Shown here piece after piece: positions 17,256 to 26,626 of a stretch of DNA of 64,000 nucleotides. Made by a program: the position numbers and the translations under genes. The DNA is from Flavobacterium lacustre (GTDB taxonomy: Bacteria; Bacteroidota; Bacteroidia; Flavobacteriales; Flavobacteriaceae): the NCBI RefSeq assembly GCF_027474525.2, contig NZ_CP114882.2, forward strand, positions 2,976,001 through 3,040,000, given 5' to 3'. Position 1 is the first letter of the stretch. Each line of letters opens with the position of its first letter. The notes below the pieces were generated by a model. The model did not search any database. It saw only the letters and a list, made by a program, of their open reading frames with translations, and was not told where the DNA came from.

Positions 17256-20168
17256 TTATGACAAACAACTTCTCAAAATAGTAACAGGATGCAACGCTTC
17301 TCTTTTTGTTCCGTCAAAAATTTGATGGCGACAACTGGTTCCGGCCGCTGCAATTGCTGTGGTTTCACTTGTGGCTCGCACCTTTGGAAACAACGTATCT
17401 TCGCCCATTTGCATACTTATGTCATAATGTTCTTTTTCATAACCAAAAGAACCTGCCATCCCGCAACAACCGGAATTGTATATCGTAACCGAACTGTTTT
17501 GGGGTAAATTCAACATGGCAAATGTGGCTTCAACAGAACTCAATGATTTTTGATGACAATGTCCGTGAATTTTTATTTCTTTTTGAACATCAGAAAACTG
17601 ACCCGAATGTATTTTTCCGGATGTTATTTCTTTTTTAAAAAATTCTTCTATTGTGAATACGTTTTTCGAAAGTTTTTGAGCACTTTCTTTGTCATCTGCT
17701 AATCGAAGATATTCGTCTCTAAAAGTCAATATCGCTGATGGTTCTATTCCTATTAAAGGAAAATCTTCAGAAATCAAATCAGAAAAAATAGATACATTAC
17801 TATTGGCGATTGCTTTGGCTTCTTGCAAAAATCCTTTCGAAAGGAAAGCTCTTCCACTTTCTTCATGGTCAACAATTTCGACTTCATAACCTAATTTTGT
17901 CAATAGTTCAAAAGCATCTATTCCTACTGAAACATCATAAAAATTGGTAAATTCATCACAAAATAAATAGACTTTCCCGTTCGGAAAAGAATCGGTCTTT
18001 GGCTCATCTGCTTTATTTTCATACCATTTTCTAAAAGTCTTTGGAGCCAAAAGTGGTACTTGCCTTTGAGGTGCAATCCCCATTCTCTTTTTTACAAAAG
18101 GCAAATTGACCATATAATTGGTAATCCGTGGCGTTATACTTCCCAGATTATTAAGTCTGGCATTGAATGCAAATATTTTATTACGAAGGGAAAATCCGTT
18201 TGCTTTTTGATATTGGTACAAAAACTCTGCTTTCAAGGCGGCAACATCAACATTACTTGGACATTCGCTGGCACAAGCTTTGCAACTCACACACAATTCA
18301 AAAACCTGATACAGTTCTTCGTAATCAAATTTATTGTCTTTATCCGAATTAGTAAGGTATTCACGAAGTGCGTTTGCGCGAGCGCGAGTAGTGTCTTTTT
18401 CGTTTCGGGTAGCGCGATAACTGGGACACAAAGTTCCGCCTGCCGATGGTAATTTTCTACAATCGCCGGAACCATTACATTTTTCGGCAGCTCGCAAAAT
18501 CCCCATACTATCCGAAAAATCCTGAATCGTTTGGATTTCCGGTTCGACTCTCCCCGATTCCATCCTCAGATTCTCATCCATTTTGGGTGTATTTACAATT
18601 TTACCTTCATTTAAAATCGTATTGGGATCAAACGCTGCTTTAATTCGTTTCAACAATTCATAATTGGTTTCGCCAATCATAAAAGGAAGAAATTCACCGC
18701 GTACAATTCCATCACCATGTTCCCCGCTCAATGAACCTCTATATTTTTTGACCAAAACGGCCACTTCGGTCGCGATGGTTCTAAACAATTTTAAATCTTC
18801 TTTTTTCTTTAAATTCAAAACCGGTCGCAAATGCAATTCGCCTGCTCCGGCATGAGCATAATAAATGGCTTCCTGGCCGTATTTTTTCATCATAGCCGCA
18901 AATTCAGCAATATAATCCGGTAAATCACTTAATTCAACCGCAGTATCTTCTATTGAATCGGCGGCTTTATCATCACCTACAATACTTCCCAAAAGTCCAA
19001 GACCCGCTTTTCGCAACTCATTTATTTTATCGATATCTAAACCATAAATTTTAGGCAATGCATAGCCAAAATTATGCAGTTCAAGATCAGCTATCAAAGC
19101 ATTCGCTTGTGATTCGGCATCTTCCATACTGTGTGAAGCGACTTCAAGCATAATAACCGCCTTGGGATCTCCTTGTATAAAAAAACTGTTTTTGGCTTGT
19201 TCTCTGTTGGTTTTTGTACAATTCAAAATAGTGTCATCCATCATTTCACAGGTGTACAAATGATGTTTCATGGCTATCATTACCGCTTCTAGACTTTCTT
19301 GAATGGTATGAAAATGAGCTACAACCATAACATTATTCGTCGGTGGCAAATCATCTGCTTTCAACGTGATTTCGGTTGTAAAAGCTAAAGTTCCTTCACT
19401 TCCGCAAAGTAATTTTCCTAGATTTATTGTTTTTTCAGTTCCGGAAAACAATTCTGACTGCAATAATAAATCGACTGCATAACCGGTATTTCGTCTGTGA
19501 ATCTCTGGTTTTGGAAATTCCTTTATAATTTCTTTTTGAGTCGCTTCATTCGAAAGTTCCTCGTAAATGGTTTTGTAAATTTTGCTTTCAAGCGAATCCC
19601 CTTTCGTCTTTTCTATAAATTCTTCCGAAGAAAGTTCCTTGAAAACCACCGAAGTACCGTCGCTCAAAAGCGCTTTTATTTCAACAATTTTATCCCTTGT
19701 AACGCCATAGCGAATCGAAGTGGTTCCAGATGAATTATTACCAACCATCCCGCCTATCATACACCGATTTGAGGTTGAAGTATTGGGACCAAAAAACAAT
19801 CCGTGTGGTTTTAGAAACAAATTCAATTCATCCCGAATGACGCCGGGTTGTACAGTAACGGTTTTTTTGTTGGCATCAAAAGAAACTATTTTGGTAAAAT
19901 ATTTAGATACATCAACGATAATTCCACTTCCTACCGTTTGTCCCGCCAAAGAAGTTCCTGCGGTTCTGGGCGTAAGAGAAATTTTATTGGCATTGGCAAA
20001 ATGAATCAATTTAGTGATATCACCAACCGTTTTAGGTAAAGCAACAGCTATCGGCCTGAATTTATAGACAGAAGCGTCGGTAGAATAAATGGTTTTATGA
20101 AGTTCATCATATAAAAGTGTTCCTTCTAATGATGCGGACAATTGCTTTAATGGCAAAGAGTTTAACAT
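17256..20168 (-). CDS. FAD-linked oxidoreductase with Fe-S and CCG domains (YdiJ / D-2-hydroxyacid dehydrogenase type)
   Basis: The 970-residue protein is a three-part fusion. The N-terminal FAD_binding_4 domain has LTPRTAGTSLAGQTVGSGII (about residues 60-79) and GGMVGNNSSGTTSIRYGVT. The FAD-oxidase C-terminal domain follows to about residue 510 with SGEHGDGIVRGEFLP. The 4Fe-4S region contains CNGSGDCRKLPSAGGTLCPS and ELCVSCKACASECPSNVD. The C-terminal cysteine-rich domain ends with NSGCCGMAGSFGYE. Relatives oxidise D-lactate, glycolate or D-2-hydroxyglutarate and feed electrons to the respiratory chain. The domain set matches E. coli YdiJ (about 1,018 residues). It is divergent from the GHL10 gene across 243 bp. 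Confidence 0.92.
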   Translation of the reverse strand: MLNSLPLKQLSASLEGTLLYDELHKTIYSTDASVYKFRPIAVALPKTVGDITKLIHFANANKISLTPRTAGTSLAGQTVGSGIIVDVSKYFTKIVSFDANKKTVTVQPGVIRDELNLFLKPHGLFFGPNTSTSNRCMIGGMVGNNSSGTTSIRYGVTRDKIVEIKALLSDGTSVVFKELSSEEFIEKTKGDSLESKIYKTIYEELSNEATQKEIIKEFPKPEIHRRNTGYAVDLLLQSELFSGTEKTINLGKLLCGSEGTLAFTTEITLKADDLPPTNNVMVVAHFHTIQESLEAVMIAMKHHLYTCEMMDDTILNCTKTNREQAKNSFFIQGDPKAVIMLEVASHSMEDAESQANALIADLELHNFGYALPKIYGLDIDKINELRKAGLGLLGSIVGDDKAADSIEDTAVELSDLPDYIAEFAAMMKKYGQEAIYYAHAGAGELHLRPVLNLKKKEDLKLFRTIATEVAVLVKKYRGSLSGEHGDGIVRGEFLPFMIGETNYELLKRIKAAFDPNTILNEGKIVNTPKMDENLRMESGRVEPEIQTIQDFSDSMGILRAAEKCNGSGDCRKLPSAGGTLCPSYRATRNEKDTTRARANALREYLTNSDKDNKFDYEELYQVFELCVSCKACASECPSNVDVAALKAEFLYQYQKANGFSLRNKIFAFNARLNNLGSITPRITNYMVNLPFVKKRMGIAPQRQVPLLAPKTFRKWYENKADEPKTDSFPNGKVYLFCDEFTNFYDVSVGIDAFELLTKLGYEVEIVDHEESGRAFLSKGFLQEAKAIANSNVSIFSDLISEDFPLIGIEPSAILTFRDEYLRLADDKESAQKLSKNVFTIEEFFKKEITSGKIHSGQFSDVQKEIKIHGHCHQKSLSSVEATFAMLNLPQNSSVTIYNSGCCGMAGSFGYEKEHYDISMQMGEDTLFPKVRATSETTAIAAAGTSCRHQIFDGTKREALHPVTILRSCLS

Positions 20169-20299
20169 GGCTATTATAGTATTATGCTTGTTTTGAAACT
20201 TTGAAAACAGCTTCTTCCGACAAATATAAAAATTTATAACGCATGAAAATTTAATAAATCAAATAAGAAAACAAGACCTTTTTTAATCCAATTGATTCT

Positions 20300-20330
20300 T
20301 TGGCACGGTCTTTCCTGATAAATACTTTTG
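20300..20330 (+). promoter_or_regulatory. promoter for the GHL10-AmpG-NagZ genes
   Basis: TTG at 20300-20302 and TACTTTTG at 20323-20330 are 20 nt apart, a good fit to the Bacteroidota housekeeping pattern TTG-N19/20-TAnnTTTG. Transcription would start near 20337. The same DNA holds TTGGCACGGTCTTTCC, which matches a sigma-54 -24 box exactly but has C for G in the -12 GC, so the sigma-A reading is preferred. Confidence 0.6.
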
Positions 20331-20411
20331 AAAGAGAATTAGCAACCTAATTTTTATCAAAATTTTATCGGATTAACTTCGCTAAAAAAGCTATTTTTGA
20401 ACTCTTTAAAA

Positions 20412-21971
20412 ATGTATCGATTAATGATTAAAAACTGTTTTAATACTATCCTGATTTTATTTTTTTTATTTTCGTTTTCAAACGGAAATGCACAAAAAAA
20501 TATCTTGTACCCTAAAAATGAATTCCGGGCAGTCTGGATTGCTACGGTAGTCAATATCGATTGGCCAAAAAATGGCGTAGATGCCGTAGAAAAACAAAAA
20601 ACAGATTTTCTTGAAATTTTAGACACCTATAAAAAACTAAATTACAACGCCGTAATTGTTCAGATTCGCAGTGTTGGCGATGCTTTTTACCCATCTGAAC
20701 TGGCACCGTGGTCGCGTTATTTAACGGGTAAAGAAGGACAATCGCCAAAACCTTATTTTGATACTTTGGCTTGGATGATTGCTGAAGCTCACGCCAGAGG
20801 TTTTGAATTTCATGCCTGGCTTAATCCCTTTCGCGCCACATTCGATTTAAAAACAGAAACCTTAAGTCCAAAACATGACCTTTTTAAACATCCGGAATGG
20901 ATGATTAAATATGGCGGAAAATACTATTACAATCCTGCCCTGCCCGAAGTACAAAACCATTTAACGGCCGTTGTGGAAGAAGTAGTTCAGAATTATGATA
21001 TCGATGCCATTCATTTTGATGATTATTTTTATCCTTACACGATTAGCGGAGAACAATTTAATGACACCCAATCTTTTGAAAAATACGGAAACGGACTCAG
21101 CTTGGCCGATTGGAGACGCTCGAATGTGAGTAATTTTGTCAAAAATATTTCCTTTAGAATCAAAGAATGCAAGCCTTGGGTACAATTTGGAATCAGTCCT
21201 TTTGGGGTTTGGCGCAATAAATCAGTAGATCCAAAAGGTTCTGACACACAATCCGGACAAACCAATTACGACGATTTATATGCAGATCCAATTGCCTGGA
21301 TGGACAATAACTGGATTGATTACATCCTGCCACAATTGTATTGGAGCTTGGATCATCCAAAAGCTTCTTATTCTAAATTACTGAAATGGTGGTCGGAAAA
21401 CTCAAAAAATACAGCAATTTATATTGGCAACAGTACCTACAAAATAAGAATGGATGCCGATAAAAAATGGAACCTTCCGAATGAAATACCAAATCAGATT
21501 GATTTTACCAGAACTTTTGCAAATGTGCAGGGAAATGCTTTTTTTAGCGCCAAATGGTTTGTAGAAAAAAATCAGGATGTGGCGAATTTACTTCTTGACA
21601 ATCAATATAAATTCCCTGCAATTCCTCTTGCGGTTCCGCATCTGAGAAAAATTGTTGTTGATATTCCGGTCATAAATGCTATTGTTCGAGATACGGCAAC
21701 TTGCCATTTTACAATAAAAAACCCACTGAATACAAAGGTGCGATATGTTGTAATTTATGCCGCAAAAAACGACATACAAATAGATGTAAATGATCCAAGT
21801 CAAATTGTAGATAAAATTGCTTTTGAAGATAAAAGCGGTAGTATTTATGTCTCTGTTCCCAATAAAAAATTAGAAGAAAATAAAACATGTGCAGTTACTT
21901 TTATCGATTTTTACGGCAATGAAAGCGTTGCCAGTTTAGTCGCTGTTCCTGACACAAGTAAAACCAATTAA
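20412..21971 (+). CDS. GHL10 family (DUF187/YddW-like) glycoside hydrolase-like protein
   Basis: The protein has 519 residues from ATG at 20412. A TTG 15 nt upstream is in frame but unlikely, and an ATG at 20424 is another option. A signal peptide ends around NGNAQ. The GHL10 TIM-barrel domain starts with FRAVWIATVVNIDWP and contains VIVQIRSVGDAFYPSELAPW, FHAWLNPFRA, AIHFDDYFYPY and FGISPFGVWRN. The family resembles GH10/GH13 barrels; YddW-like members are thought to act on peptidoglycan glycans, unproven here. It is exported, likely to the periplasm or outer membrane. It is the first gene of a run with an AmpG-like permease 10 bp downstream. Confidence 0.88.
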   Translation: MYRLMIKNCFNTILILFFLFSFSNGNAQKNILYPKNEFRAVWIATVVNIDWPKNGVDAVEKQKTDFLEILDTYKKLNYNAVIVQIRSVGDAFYPSELAPWSRYLTGKEGQSPKPYFDTLAWMIAEAHARGFEFHAWLNPFRATFDLKTETLSPKHDLFKHPEWMIKYGGKYYYNPALPEVQNHLTAVVEEVVQNYDIDAIHFDDYFYPYTISGEQFNDTQSFEKYGNGLSLADWRRSNVSNFVKNISFRIKECKPWVQFGISPFGVWRNKSVDPKGSDTQSGQTNYDDLYADPIAWMDNNWIDYILPQLYWSLDHPKASYSKLLKWWSENSKNTAIYIGNSTYKIRMDADKKWNLPNEIPNQIDFTRTFANVQGNAFFSAKWFVEKNQDVANLLLDNQYKFPAIPLAVPHLRKIVVDIPVINAIVRDTATCHFTIKNPLNTKVRYVVIYAAKNDIQIDVNDPSQIVDKIAFEDKSGSIYVSVPNKKLEENKTCAVTFIDFYGNESVASLVAVPDTSKTN

Positions 21972-21981
21972 TGTACTAAAA

Positions 21982-23262
21982 ATGAACACAGACAAAAGTC
22001 CTTGGTTTTGGATTCCTTTATTGAATTTCGCTTCCGGATTGCCTTACGCAATTATTATTTCAGTTTCGGTAATCATGTACAAGAGTCTGGGAATCAATAA
22101 TGAAGATATTGGTATTTATACTAGCTTATTATACTTACCCTGGGTTATAAAACCATTATGGAGCCCTTTTATAGACCTGAACGGAACCAAAAGAAAATGG
22201 TTTTTAAGCATGCAATTACTCATCTCGATTGCGTTTTTAATTGTGGGCTTAACCATACCTTTAAGCAACTTTTTTATCTTGAGTTTAGCCGTATTTTGGA
22301 TTGCAGCTTTTGCATCGGCATCAAATGATGTGGCGAGTGACGGATTTTATTTATTAGCCTTAGAAAAAGAACAACAATCTTTTTTTCTGGGAATCAGAAG
22401 TACTTTTTACCGCCTTTCTATGTTAACCGGAAATGGATTGATTGTAATCATTGGCGGCTATCTCGAACACTTGTATGGCGACAAACACAAAGCTTGGTCG
22501 TACACAATGATATTGGTGGCTTTACTAATGATTTTTCTAACGGTTTATAATTATTTTATGACGCCCAAAACAGCAGAAATCGCTGTTGAAAAAAATACAG
22601 AAAGTCAACACAACAAAAGCTTTGGAACTGTATTTATTTCCTTTTTTCAAAAAAAACAAATTGGTCTGATTCTGGCTTTTATCTTATTGTTTCGTTTAGG
22701 TGAATCCCAATTATTAAAAATGCTGACCCCTTTTTTAATCGATGCCAAAGAAGTTGGCGGAATGGGTTTAAGCACTGAAGACATTGGAATTATCTACGGA
22801 ACTTTTGGTGTTTTCGCCTTAGTTATTGGCGGAATATTAGGCGGAATAGCTATTTCAAAAAACGGATTAGGCAAATGGATGATGCCCATGTTTTTGATGA
22901 TGCATTTACCCATTATAGGTTTTATTTCATTAGCACATTTTCATCCTAGTTCCATACTCTACATTTATTTAGTGGTAGTGGTGGAACAATTTGGCTACGG
23001 TTTCGGTTTTGCCGCTTTTATGATGTACCTCATTTATGTAGCCGAAGGCGAATCAAAAACATCACATTATGCTATTGCAACTGGTTTCATGGCTTTAGGA
23101 ATGATGATTCCCGGAATGTTAAGCGGTTATATCCAAGCGTATTTGGGGTATGGCAACTTCTTTATTTGGGTTTTATGCGCTACAATTCCAGGACTGATTT
23201 TATCTCGGTTTTTAATTTTCCCAAATGATTTCGGAAAAAAATCAGAACAAAAAGAAGCGTAA
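21982..23262 (+). CDS. MFS transporter, AmpG-like (muropeptide permease family)
   Basis: The 426-residue protein has about twelve transmembrane segments. The start SPWFWIPLLNFASGLPYAI and PWVIKPLWSPFIDLNGTKRKW match the AmpG/MFS pattern, where an early Lys and Asp-rich loop recur. AmpG takes GlcNAc-anhydroMurNAc peptides from periplasm to cytoplasm for wall recycling. The substrate is supported by position: a GHL10-type hydrolase lies 10 bp upstream and a NagZ-like hexosaminidase 23 bp downstream. Sugar or siderophore transport cannot be excluded from sequence alone. Confidence 0.82.
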   Translation: MNTDKSPWFWIPLLNFASGLPYAIIISVSVIMYKSLGINNEDIGIYTSLLYLPWVIKPLWSPFIDLNGTKRKWFLSMQLLISIAFLIVGLTIPLSNFFILSLAVFWIAAFASASNDVASDGFYLLALEKEQQSFFLGIRSTFYRLSMLTGNGLIVIIGGYLEHLYGDKHKAWSYTMILVALLMIFLTVYNYFMTPKTAEIAVEKNTESQHNKSFGTVFISFFQKKQIGLILAFILLFRLGESQLLKMLTPFLIDAKEVGGMGLSTEDIGIIYGTFGVFALVIGGILGGIAISKNGLGKWMMPMFLMMHLPIIGFISLAHFHPSSILYIYLVVVVEQFGYGFGFAAFMMYLIYVAEGESKTSHYAIATGFMALGMMIPGMLSGYIQAYLGYGNFFIWVLCATIPGLILSRFLIFPNDFGKKSEQKEA

Positions 23263-23285
23263 TTTTTAAGGCAAACACGTTCCAG

Positions 23286-24884
23286 ATGACAGTAGAACAA
23301 AAAATAGGACAATTCTTTTTTCCAGCCGTTTTTATTAATGACACCGAAGAAAACATACAAGAAACAGAACGATTAATTCGAGAGTACAACATTGGCGGAC
23401 TGACTTTTTTTCACAGCAGGGCGAGTGCGGCAACGAATTATGAAACGAAGAAAAAAGTAATTTTAAACGACGATAGTTTTGAACGTTTAAAAGCATTGAT
23501 TATCCGATACCAAAAAAGTGCAAAAACGCCTTTATTAATGAGCATTGATGCCGAATGGGGATTAGCGATGCGAGTAGAAAAAACACCTCAATATCCATAT
23601 GCAATTACACTTGGTGCATTGCCGGACGACAAAGCGTATTTGGTTTACGAAGTTGGAAAACAAATTGGCTTAGACCTCAAATCCGCTGGAATTCATTACA
23701 ATTTAGCGCCACTTGCAGATATTAATAACAATCCGAATAATCCGGTAATCGGCTATCGTTCGTTTGGTCAGAACAAAGAAAAAGTAGCTCGTTTTGCTTT
23801 AGAATATTTACGGGGAATGTCAGAAGTTGGGATTTTAGGTTGCCTGAAACACTTTCCCGGTCACGGAAACACGAATGTCGATTCCCATTTGGGTTTACCC
23901 ATTTTAAATGAAAATTTAGAAGAATTACTTCAAAACGAATTATATCCTTTTATAAAAGGAATCGAAAATAATGTCGATTCGATTATGATTGGTCATTTGG
24001 CCGTTCCTGCGCTGAATGACGGAAAAGAGACTTCGGCGACTTTATCAAAACCAATTATTGAAACCCTTTTGCGAAAGCAATTAGGCTACGACGGTTTAAT
24101 CATTTCGGATGCGTTGAATATGCATAGTGTTTCGAAATTGTACGACAAAAAAGGACAATTGGAATGGGAAGCTTTCAATGCCGGAAATGATGTATTGTGC
24201 TTTGTAGAAAATGTAGCGGAAGGCATTCAAGAAATCTTGAAAAATGCCAGTCCGGAAAGAATTGAAGCGAGTTTTTATCGAATTTGGAAGTGCAAACAAA
24301 AAGCAGGTCTTTTTGATTTAAAACCGACTAATACTTCTCCCTTTAATTTTGAAAAAACAGCGGAGTTAAATTTTGAAATCGCCAAAAATTGCATCACAAA
24401 AATAAAAGACAACAACACTGCGAAAATGCTTTTTGATGCTAAAAAAAGAAATTCTTTAGCCAAAATAAGCCTTTACAAAAATACGGACAACGTTTTTTTT
24501 AAAACAATTGCAAGGGAATTGGATTCGCCTGAATTCTGTATTGAAATAGGCGATGATCTTACAAACGGAATTATAGAAAAAATCACCGCTGATTTTGACA
24601 CTATTCTTATTGCATTGTTTGTACCCAAAGCCAAACCTTTAAATCATTTTGACATAGAAGATGCTGTTTTATCTTTTTTAGAAAAACTGTTTCCTACTAA
24701 AAACTGTGTTTTATATGTTTTTGGAAATCCGTATGCTTTACAAGTCATTCCTAACTTAGTTCAGGCAACAGGAATCGTTCAAATGTATCAGGATTTTACA
24801 GAATTTCAGAAATGTGCAGCACTGCAATTATTAAGTAATTCAGCCTGCAACGGCAGTTTACCGGTTGTAATCAGCAACTTATAA
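23286..24884 (+). CDS. glycoside hydrolase family 3 protein, NagZ-like beta-N-acetylhexosaminidase
   Basis: The 532-residue protein has a GH3 N-terminal barrel (about residues 1-350) with MSIDAEWGLAMRVEKTPQYP, the GH3 NagZ signature LKHFPGHGNTNVDSHLGLP near residue 190 (the His and Asp form the NagZ-type acid/base dyad), and LIISDALNMHSVS near residue 270 with the nucleophile Asp. A divergent C-terminal domain of about 180 residues follows, longer than E. coli NagZ (341 residues). No signal peptide is evident, so cytoplasmic cleavage of GlcNAc from anhydro-muropeptides after AmpG import is likely. Confidence 0.9.
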   Translation: MTVEQKIGQFFFPAVFINDTEENIQETERLIREYNIGGLTFFHSRASAATNYETKKKVILNDDSFERLKALIIRYQKSAKTPLLMSIDAEWGLAMRVEKTPQYPYAITLGALPDDKAYLVYEVGKQIGLDLKSAGIHYNLAPLADINNNPNNPVIGYRSFGQNKEKVARFALEYLRGMSEVGILGCLKHFPGHGNTNVDSHLGLPILNENLEELLQNELYPFIKGIENNVDSIMIGHLAVPALNDGKETSATLSKPIIETLLRKQLGYDGLIISDALNMHSVSKLYDKKGQLEWEAFNAGNDVLCFVENVAEGIQEILKNASPERIEASFYRIWKCKQKAGLFDLKPTNTSPFNFEKTAELNFEIAKNCITKIKDNNTAKMLFDAKKRNSLAKISLYKNTDNVFFKTIARELDSPEFCIEIGDDLTNGIIEKITADFDTILIALFVPKAKPLNHFDIEDAVLSFLEKLFPTKNCVLYVFGNPYALQVIPNLVQATGIVQMYQDFTEFQKCAALQLLSNSACNGSLPVVISNL

Positions 24885-24901
24885 GCAGCACGAATACTCT
24901 T

Positions 24902-24977
24902 GATAGTAATTTACTATCACTAAATAAATATTAATAATAAAAGTTTATCAAAAGTTATAGCATATAGTATACTTTTG
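24902..24977 (+). promoter_or_regulatory. peroxiredoxin promoter region with inverted repeat
   Basis: GATAGT-AATTT-ACTATC at 24902-24918 is a perfect 6-bp inverted repeat. TACTTTTG at 24970-24977 fits the -7 box TAnnTTTG, 36 bp before the ATG; no TTG lies at the expected distance upstream. The palindrome could be a redox-regulator operator or simply a weak hairpin after nagZ. Confidence 0.45.
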
Positions 24978-25012
24978 TATCAAATAATTAATCAATTTTA
25001 AAACAAATAAAT

Positions 25013-25651
25013 ATGTCATTAGTAGGTAAAAAATTTCCAAGTATTGCAATTGACGCCATCTCTGAAATGGGCGATAATTTAAAAATCAACATTTTTGAAG
25101 AAGCTACAAACAATAACAAAAAAGTATTATTGTTTTGGTACCCAAAAGATTTTACATTCGTTTGTCCAACTGAATTACACGCTTTTCAAGCTGCTTTACC
25201 GGAATTTGAAAAAAGAAATACAATTGTAATTGGCGCTTCTTGTGATACAAATGAAGTTCACTTTGCTTGGTTAAATACAGCAAAAGATAACGGTGGAATT
25301 GAAGGTGTTACTTACCCAATTCTTGCTGATACCAACAGAAATTTATCTAATATTTTAGGAATCCTTGACATTGAATCTACTAGCTACAGCGACGATACAG
25401 ATTCAATTATCATTGAAGGATCTAATGTAACATACAGAGCTACTTATTTGATTGACGAAACTGGAAAAATTTTCCACGAAAGTGTTAACGATATGCCATT
25501 AGGAAGAAATGTAAACGAATATTTACGTTTAGTAGATGCTTACACTCATGTACAAGAAAAAGGAGAAGTTTGTCCTGCAAACTGGGAACAAGGAAAAGAC
25601 GCAATGACTGCTGACAGAAACAGTACTGCTGCTTATTTAGGGTCACACTAA
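25013..25651 (+). CDS. 2-Cys peroxiredoxin (AhpC/Prx1 type)
   Basis: The 212-residue protein has the peroxidatic cysteine in PKDFTFVCPTELHAFQ (near residue 51) and the resolving cysteine in KGEVCPANWEQGKDAM (near residue 183), so it is a typical 2-Cys enzyme. It reduces hydrogen peroxide, alkyl hydroperoxides and possibly peroxynitrite, regenerated by thioredoxin or AhpF-like reductase. A thioredoxin gene lies 76 bp downstream and is the likely reductant. Cytoplasmic; no signal peptide. A hairpin separates it from the thioredoxin gene, so expression may be uneven within the unit. Confidence 0.96.
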   Translation: MSLVGKKFPSIAIDAISEMGDNLKINIFEEATNNNKKVLLFWYPKDFTFVCPTELHAFQAALPEFEKRNTIVIGASCDTNEVHFAWLNTAKDNGGIEGVTYPILADTNRNLSNILGILDIESTSYSDDTDSIIIEGSNVTYRATYLIDETGKIFHESVNDMPLGRNVNEYLRLVDAYTHVQEKGEVCPANWEQGKDAMTADRNSTAAYLGSH

Positions 25652-25664
25652 GCTATAAAAATTC

Positions 25665-25706
25665 AACTTCAATGGCATTTTGATGATGTCATTGAAGTTA
25701 TTTTTC
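25665..25706 (+). terminator. hairpin between peroxiredoxin and thioredoxin genes
   Basis: AACTTCAATG (25665-25674) pairs with CATTGAAGTT (25690-25699), followed by ATTTTT. It may end most peroxiredoxin transcripts or stabilise their 3' end. It also argues against a thioredoxin start at 25680. Confidence 0.7.
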
Positions 25707-25727
25707 CAACACTATAAAATAAAAGAT

Positions 25728-26036
25728 ATGTTAATAGAATTAAACGAAGATACTTTACAAAATGTAGTATCAACAAATGATAAAGTAGTAGTTCAGTTTT
25801 CAGCTTCTTGGTGCGGAAATTGCCGAATCATGAAACCAAAATTCAAAAAATTGGCTTCAGAAAACGACGCAATAACTTTTGTTCTTATTGATGCAGAAAA
25901 TTCTCCGGAATCAAGAAAACTAGCCAATGTGAGTAATTTACCAACTTTTGCAACTTTCGTTGGAGGAAAATTAGTAAACGAAACGCAAACAAATAAACAA
26001 GAAGTATTAATTGATTTAGTAAAAGAAATAGTTTAA
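25728..26036 (+). CDS. thioredoxin family protein
   Basis: The protein has 102 residues from ATG at 25728, the usual thioredoxin length. In-frame ATGs upstream near 25680 fall inside the hairpin and would add an unrelated tail. The active site is SASWCGNCRIMKPKF (WCGNC, a variant of WCGPC with Asn for Pro), and the cis-Pro loop is VSNLPTFATFV. It should reduce disulfides in the cytoplasm and most likely recharges the peroxiredoxin encoded just upstream. The Asn variant can shift redox potential; its effect here is unknown. Confidence 0.92.
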   Translation: MLIELNEDTLQNVVSTNDKVVVQFSASWCGNCRIMKPKFKKLASENDAITFVLIDAENSPESRKLANVSNLPTFATFVGGKLVNETQTNKQEVLIDLVKEIV

Positions 26037-26145
26037 TATTTTCTTTAGTTTAAAGTTGGATAGCCGTTTACTTTATCGCAACATATAAATAGTAATCCAA
26101 GAACCTTGAACTTTTTTAAATCTAAAACTTTAAACAAAATAAATT

Positions 26146-26403
26146 ATGAAATTACCTGTTATTAAACATTTGTCGCAGTTTATTGAAGAAAACGACCAGG
26201 ATTACATTATAGAAACTATTGAAGTTCTGGAAGCTATGACTGAAATTGCTTCACTGAAAGATGAAGAACTGGATGTCATTGGTGAACTTATCTCGAACAT
26301 GTACGGCGCATTAGAAGTTCATAAAATGGTTAAAGACGGAATGGATAAAAAAGAAGCTTTAAACACTTTTATGAAACGGGTTTTAGGTGCTATTGATAAA
26401 TAA
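26146..26403 (+). CDS. small conserved protein, DUF6952-like
   Basis: This 85-residue acidic, all-helical soluble protein (MKLPVIKHLSQFIEENDQD...) looks like the small DUF6952-type protein that sits after peroxiredoxin and thioredoxin genes in many Flavobacteriia; that context is recalled, not computed. It has no cysteine, so it is not itself a redox carrier. Its role is unknown. The 109-bp gap upstream is AT-rich with no clear promoter, so it may share the thioredoxin transcript. Confidence 0.8.
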   Translation: MKLPVIKHLSQFIEENDQDYIIETIEVLEAMTEIASLKDEELDVIGELISNMYGALEVHKMVKDGMDKKEALNTFMKRVLGAIDK

Positions 26404-26559
26404 TTACTGTATCAAAAGGTTTTCCTAAATTCGCCTTTTTACCATTTTACTGCTTATTAAAATACAAAAACGTGCTCTACTAAGAGTACTTTTTTGTTTT
26501 ATACCTATAACAATTACTATACATTCGTTAGGAATTGTTCTAAAATCTAAAATCACATC

Positions 26560-26603
26560 CCCGAAGTTTCGGGACAAAATATTAAATAATTTTCATACTT
26601 TTG
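26560..26603 (+). promoter_or_regulatory. tpx promoter with palindrome
   Basis: TACTTTTG at 26596-26603 fits the -7 box, 24 bp before the tpx ATG. The palindrome CCCGAA-GT-TTCGGG at 26560-26573 covers the place where the -33 element would be and could be an operator. The rest of the 223-bp gap shows nothing clear. Confidence 0.45.
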
Positions 26604-26626
26604 AACCTCATTAAAAAACAATCAAT

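Noticed and set aside
18060..18452. 130-residue frame on the + strand within the FAD oxidoreductase gene
   Set aside because: It is antisense to a well-conserved coding region with clear Fe-S motifs; no family features of its own.
20300..20316. sigma-54 promoter upstream of the GHL10 gene
   Set aside because: The -24 box is perfect but the -12 GC is CC, while a TTG-N20-TACTTTTG housekeeping promoter fits the same DNA better.
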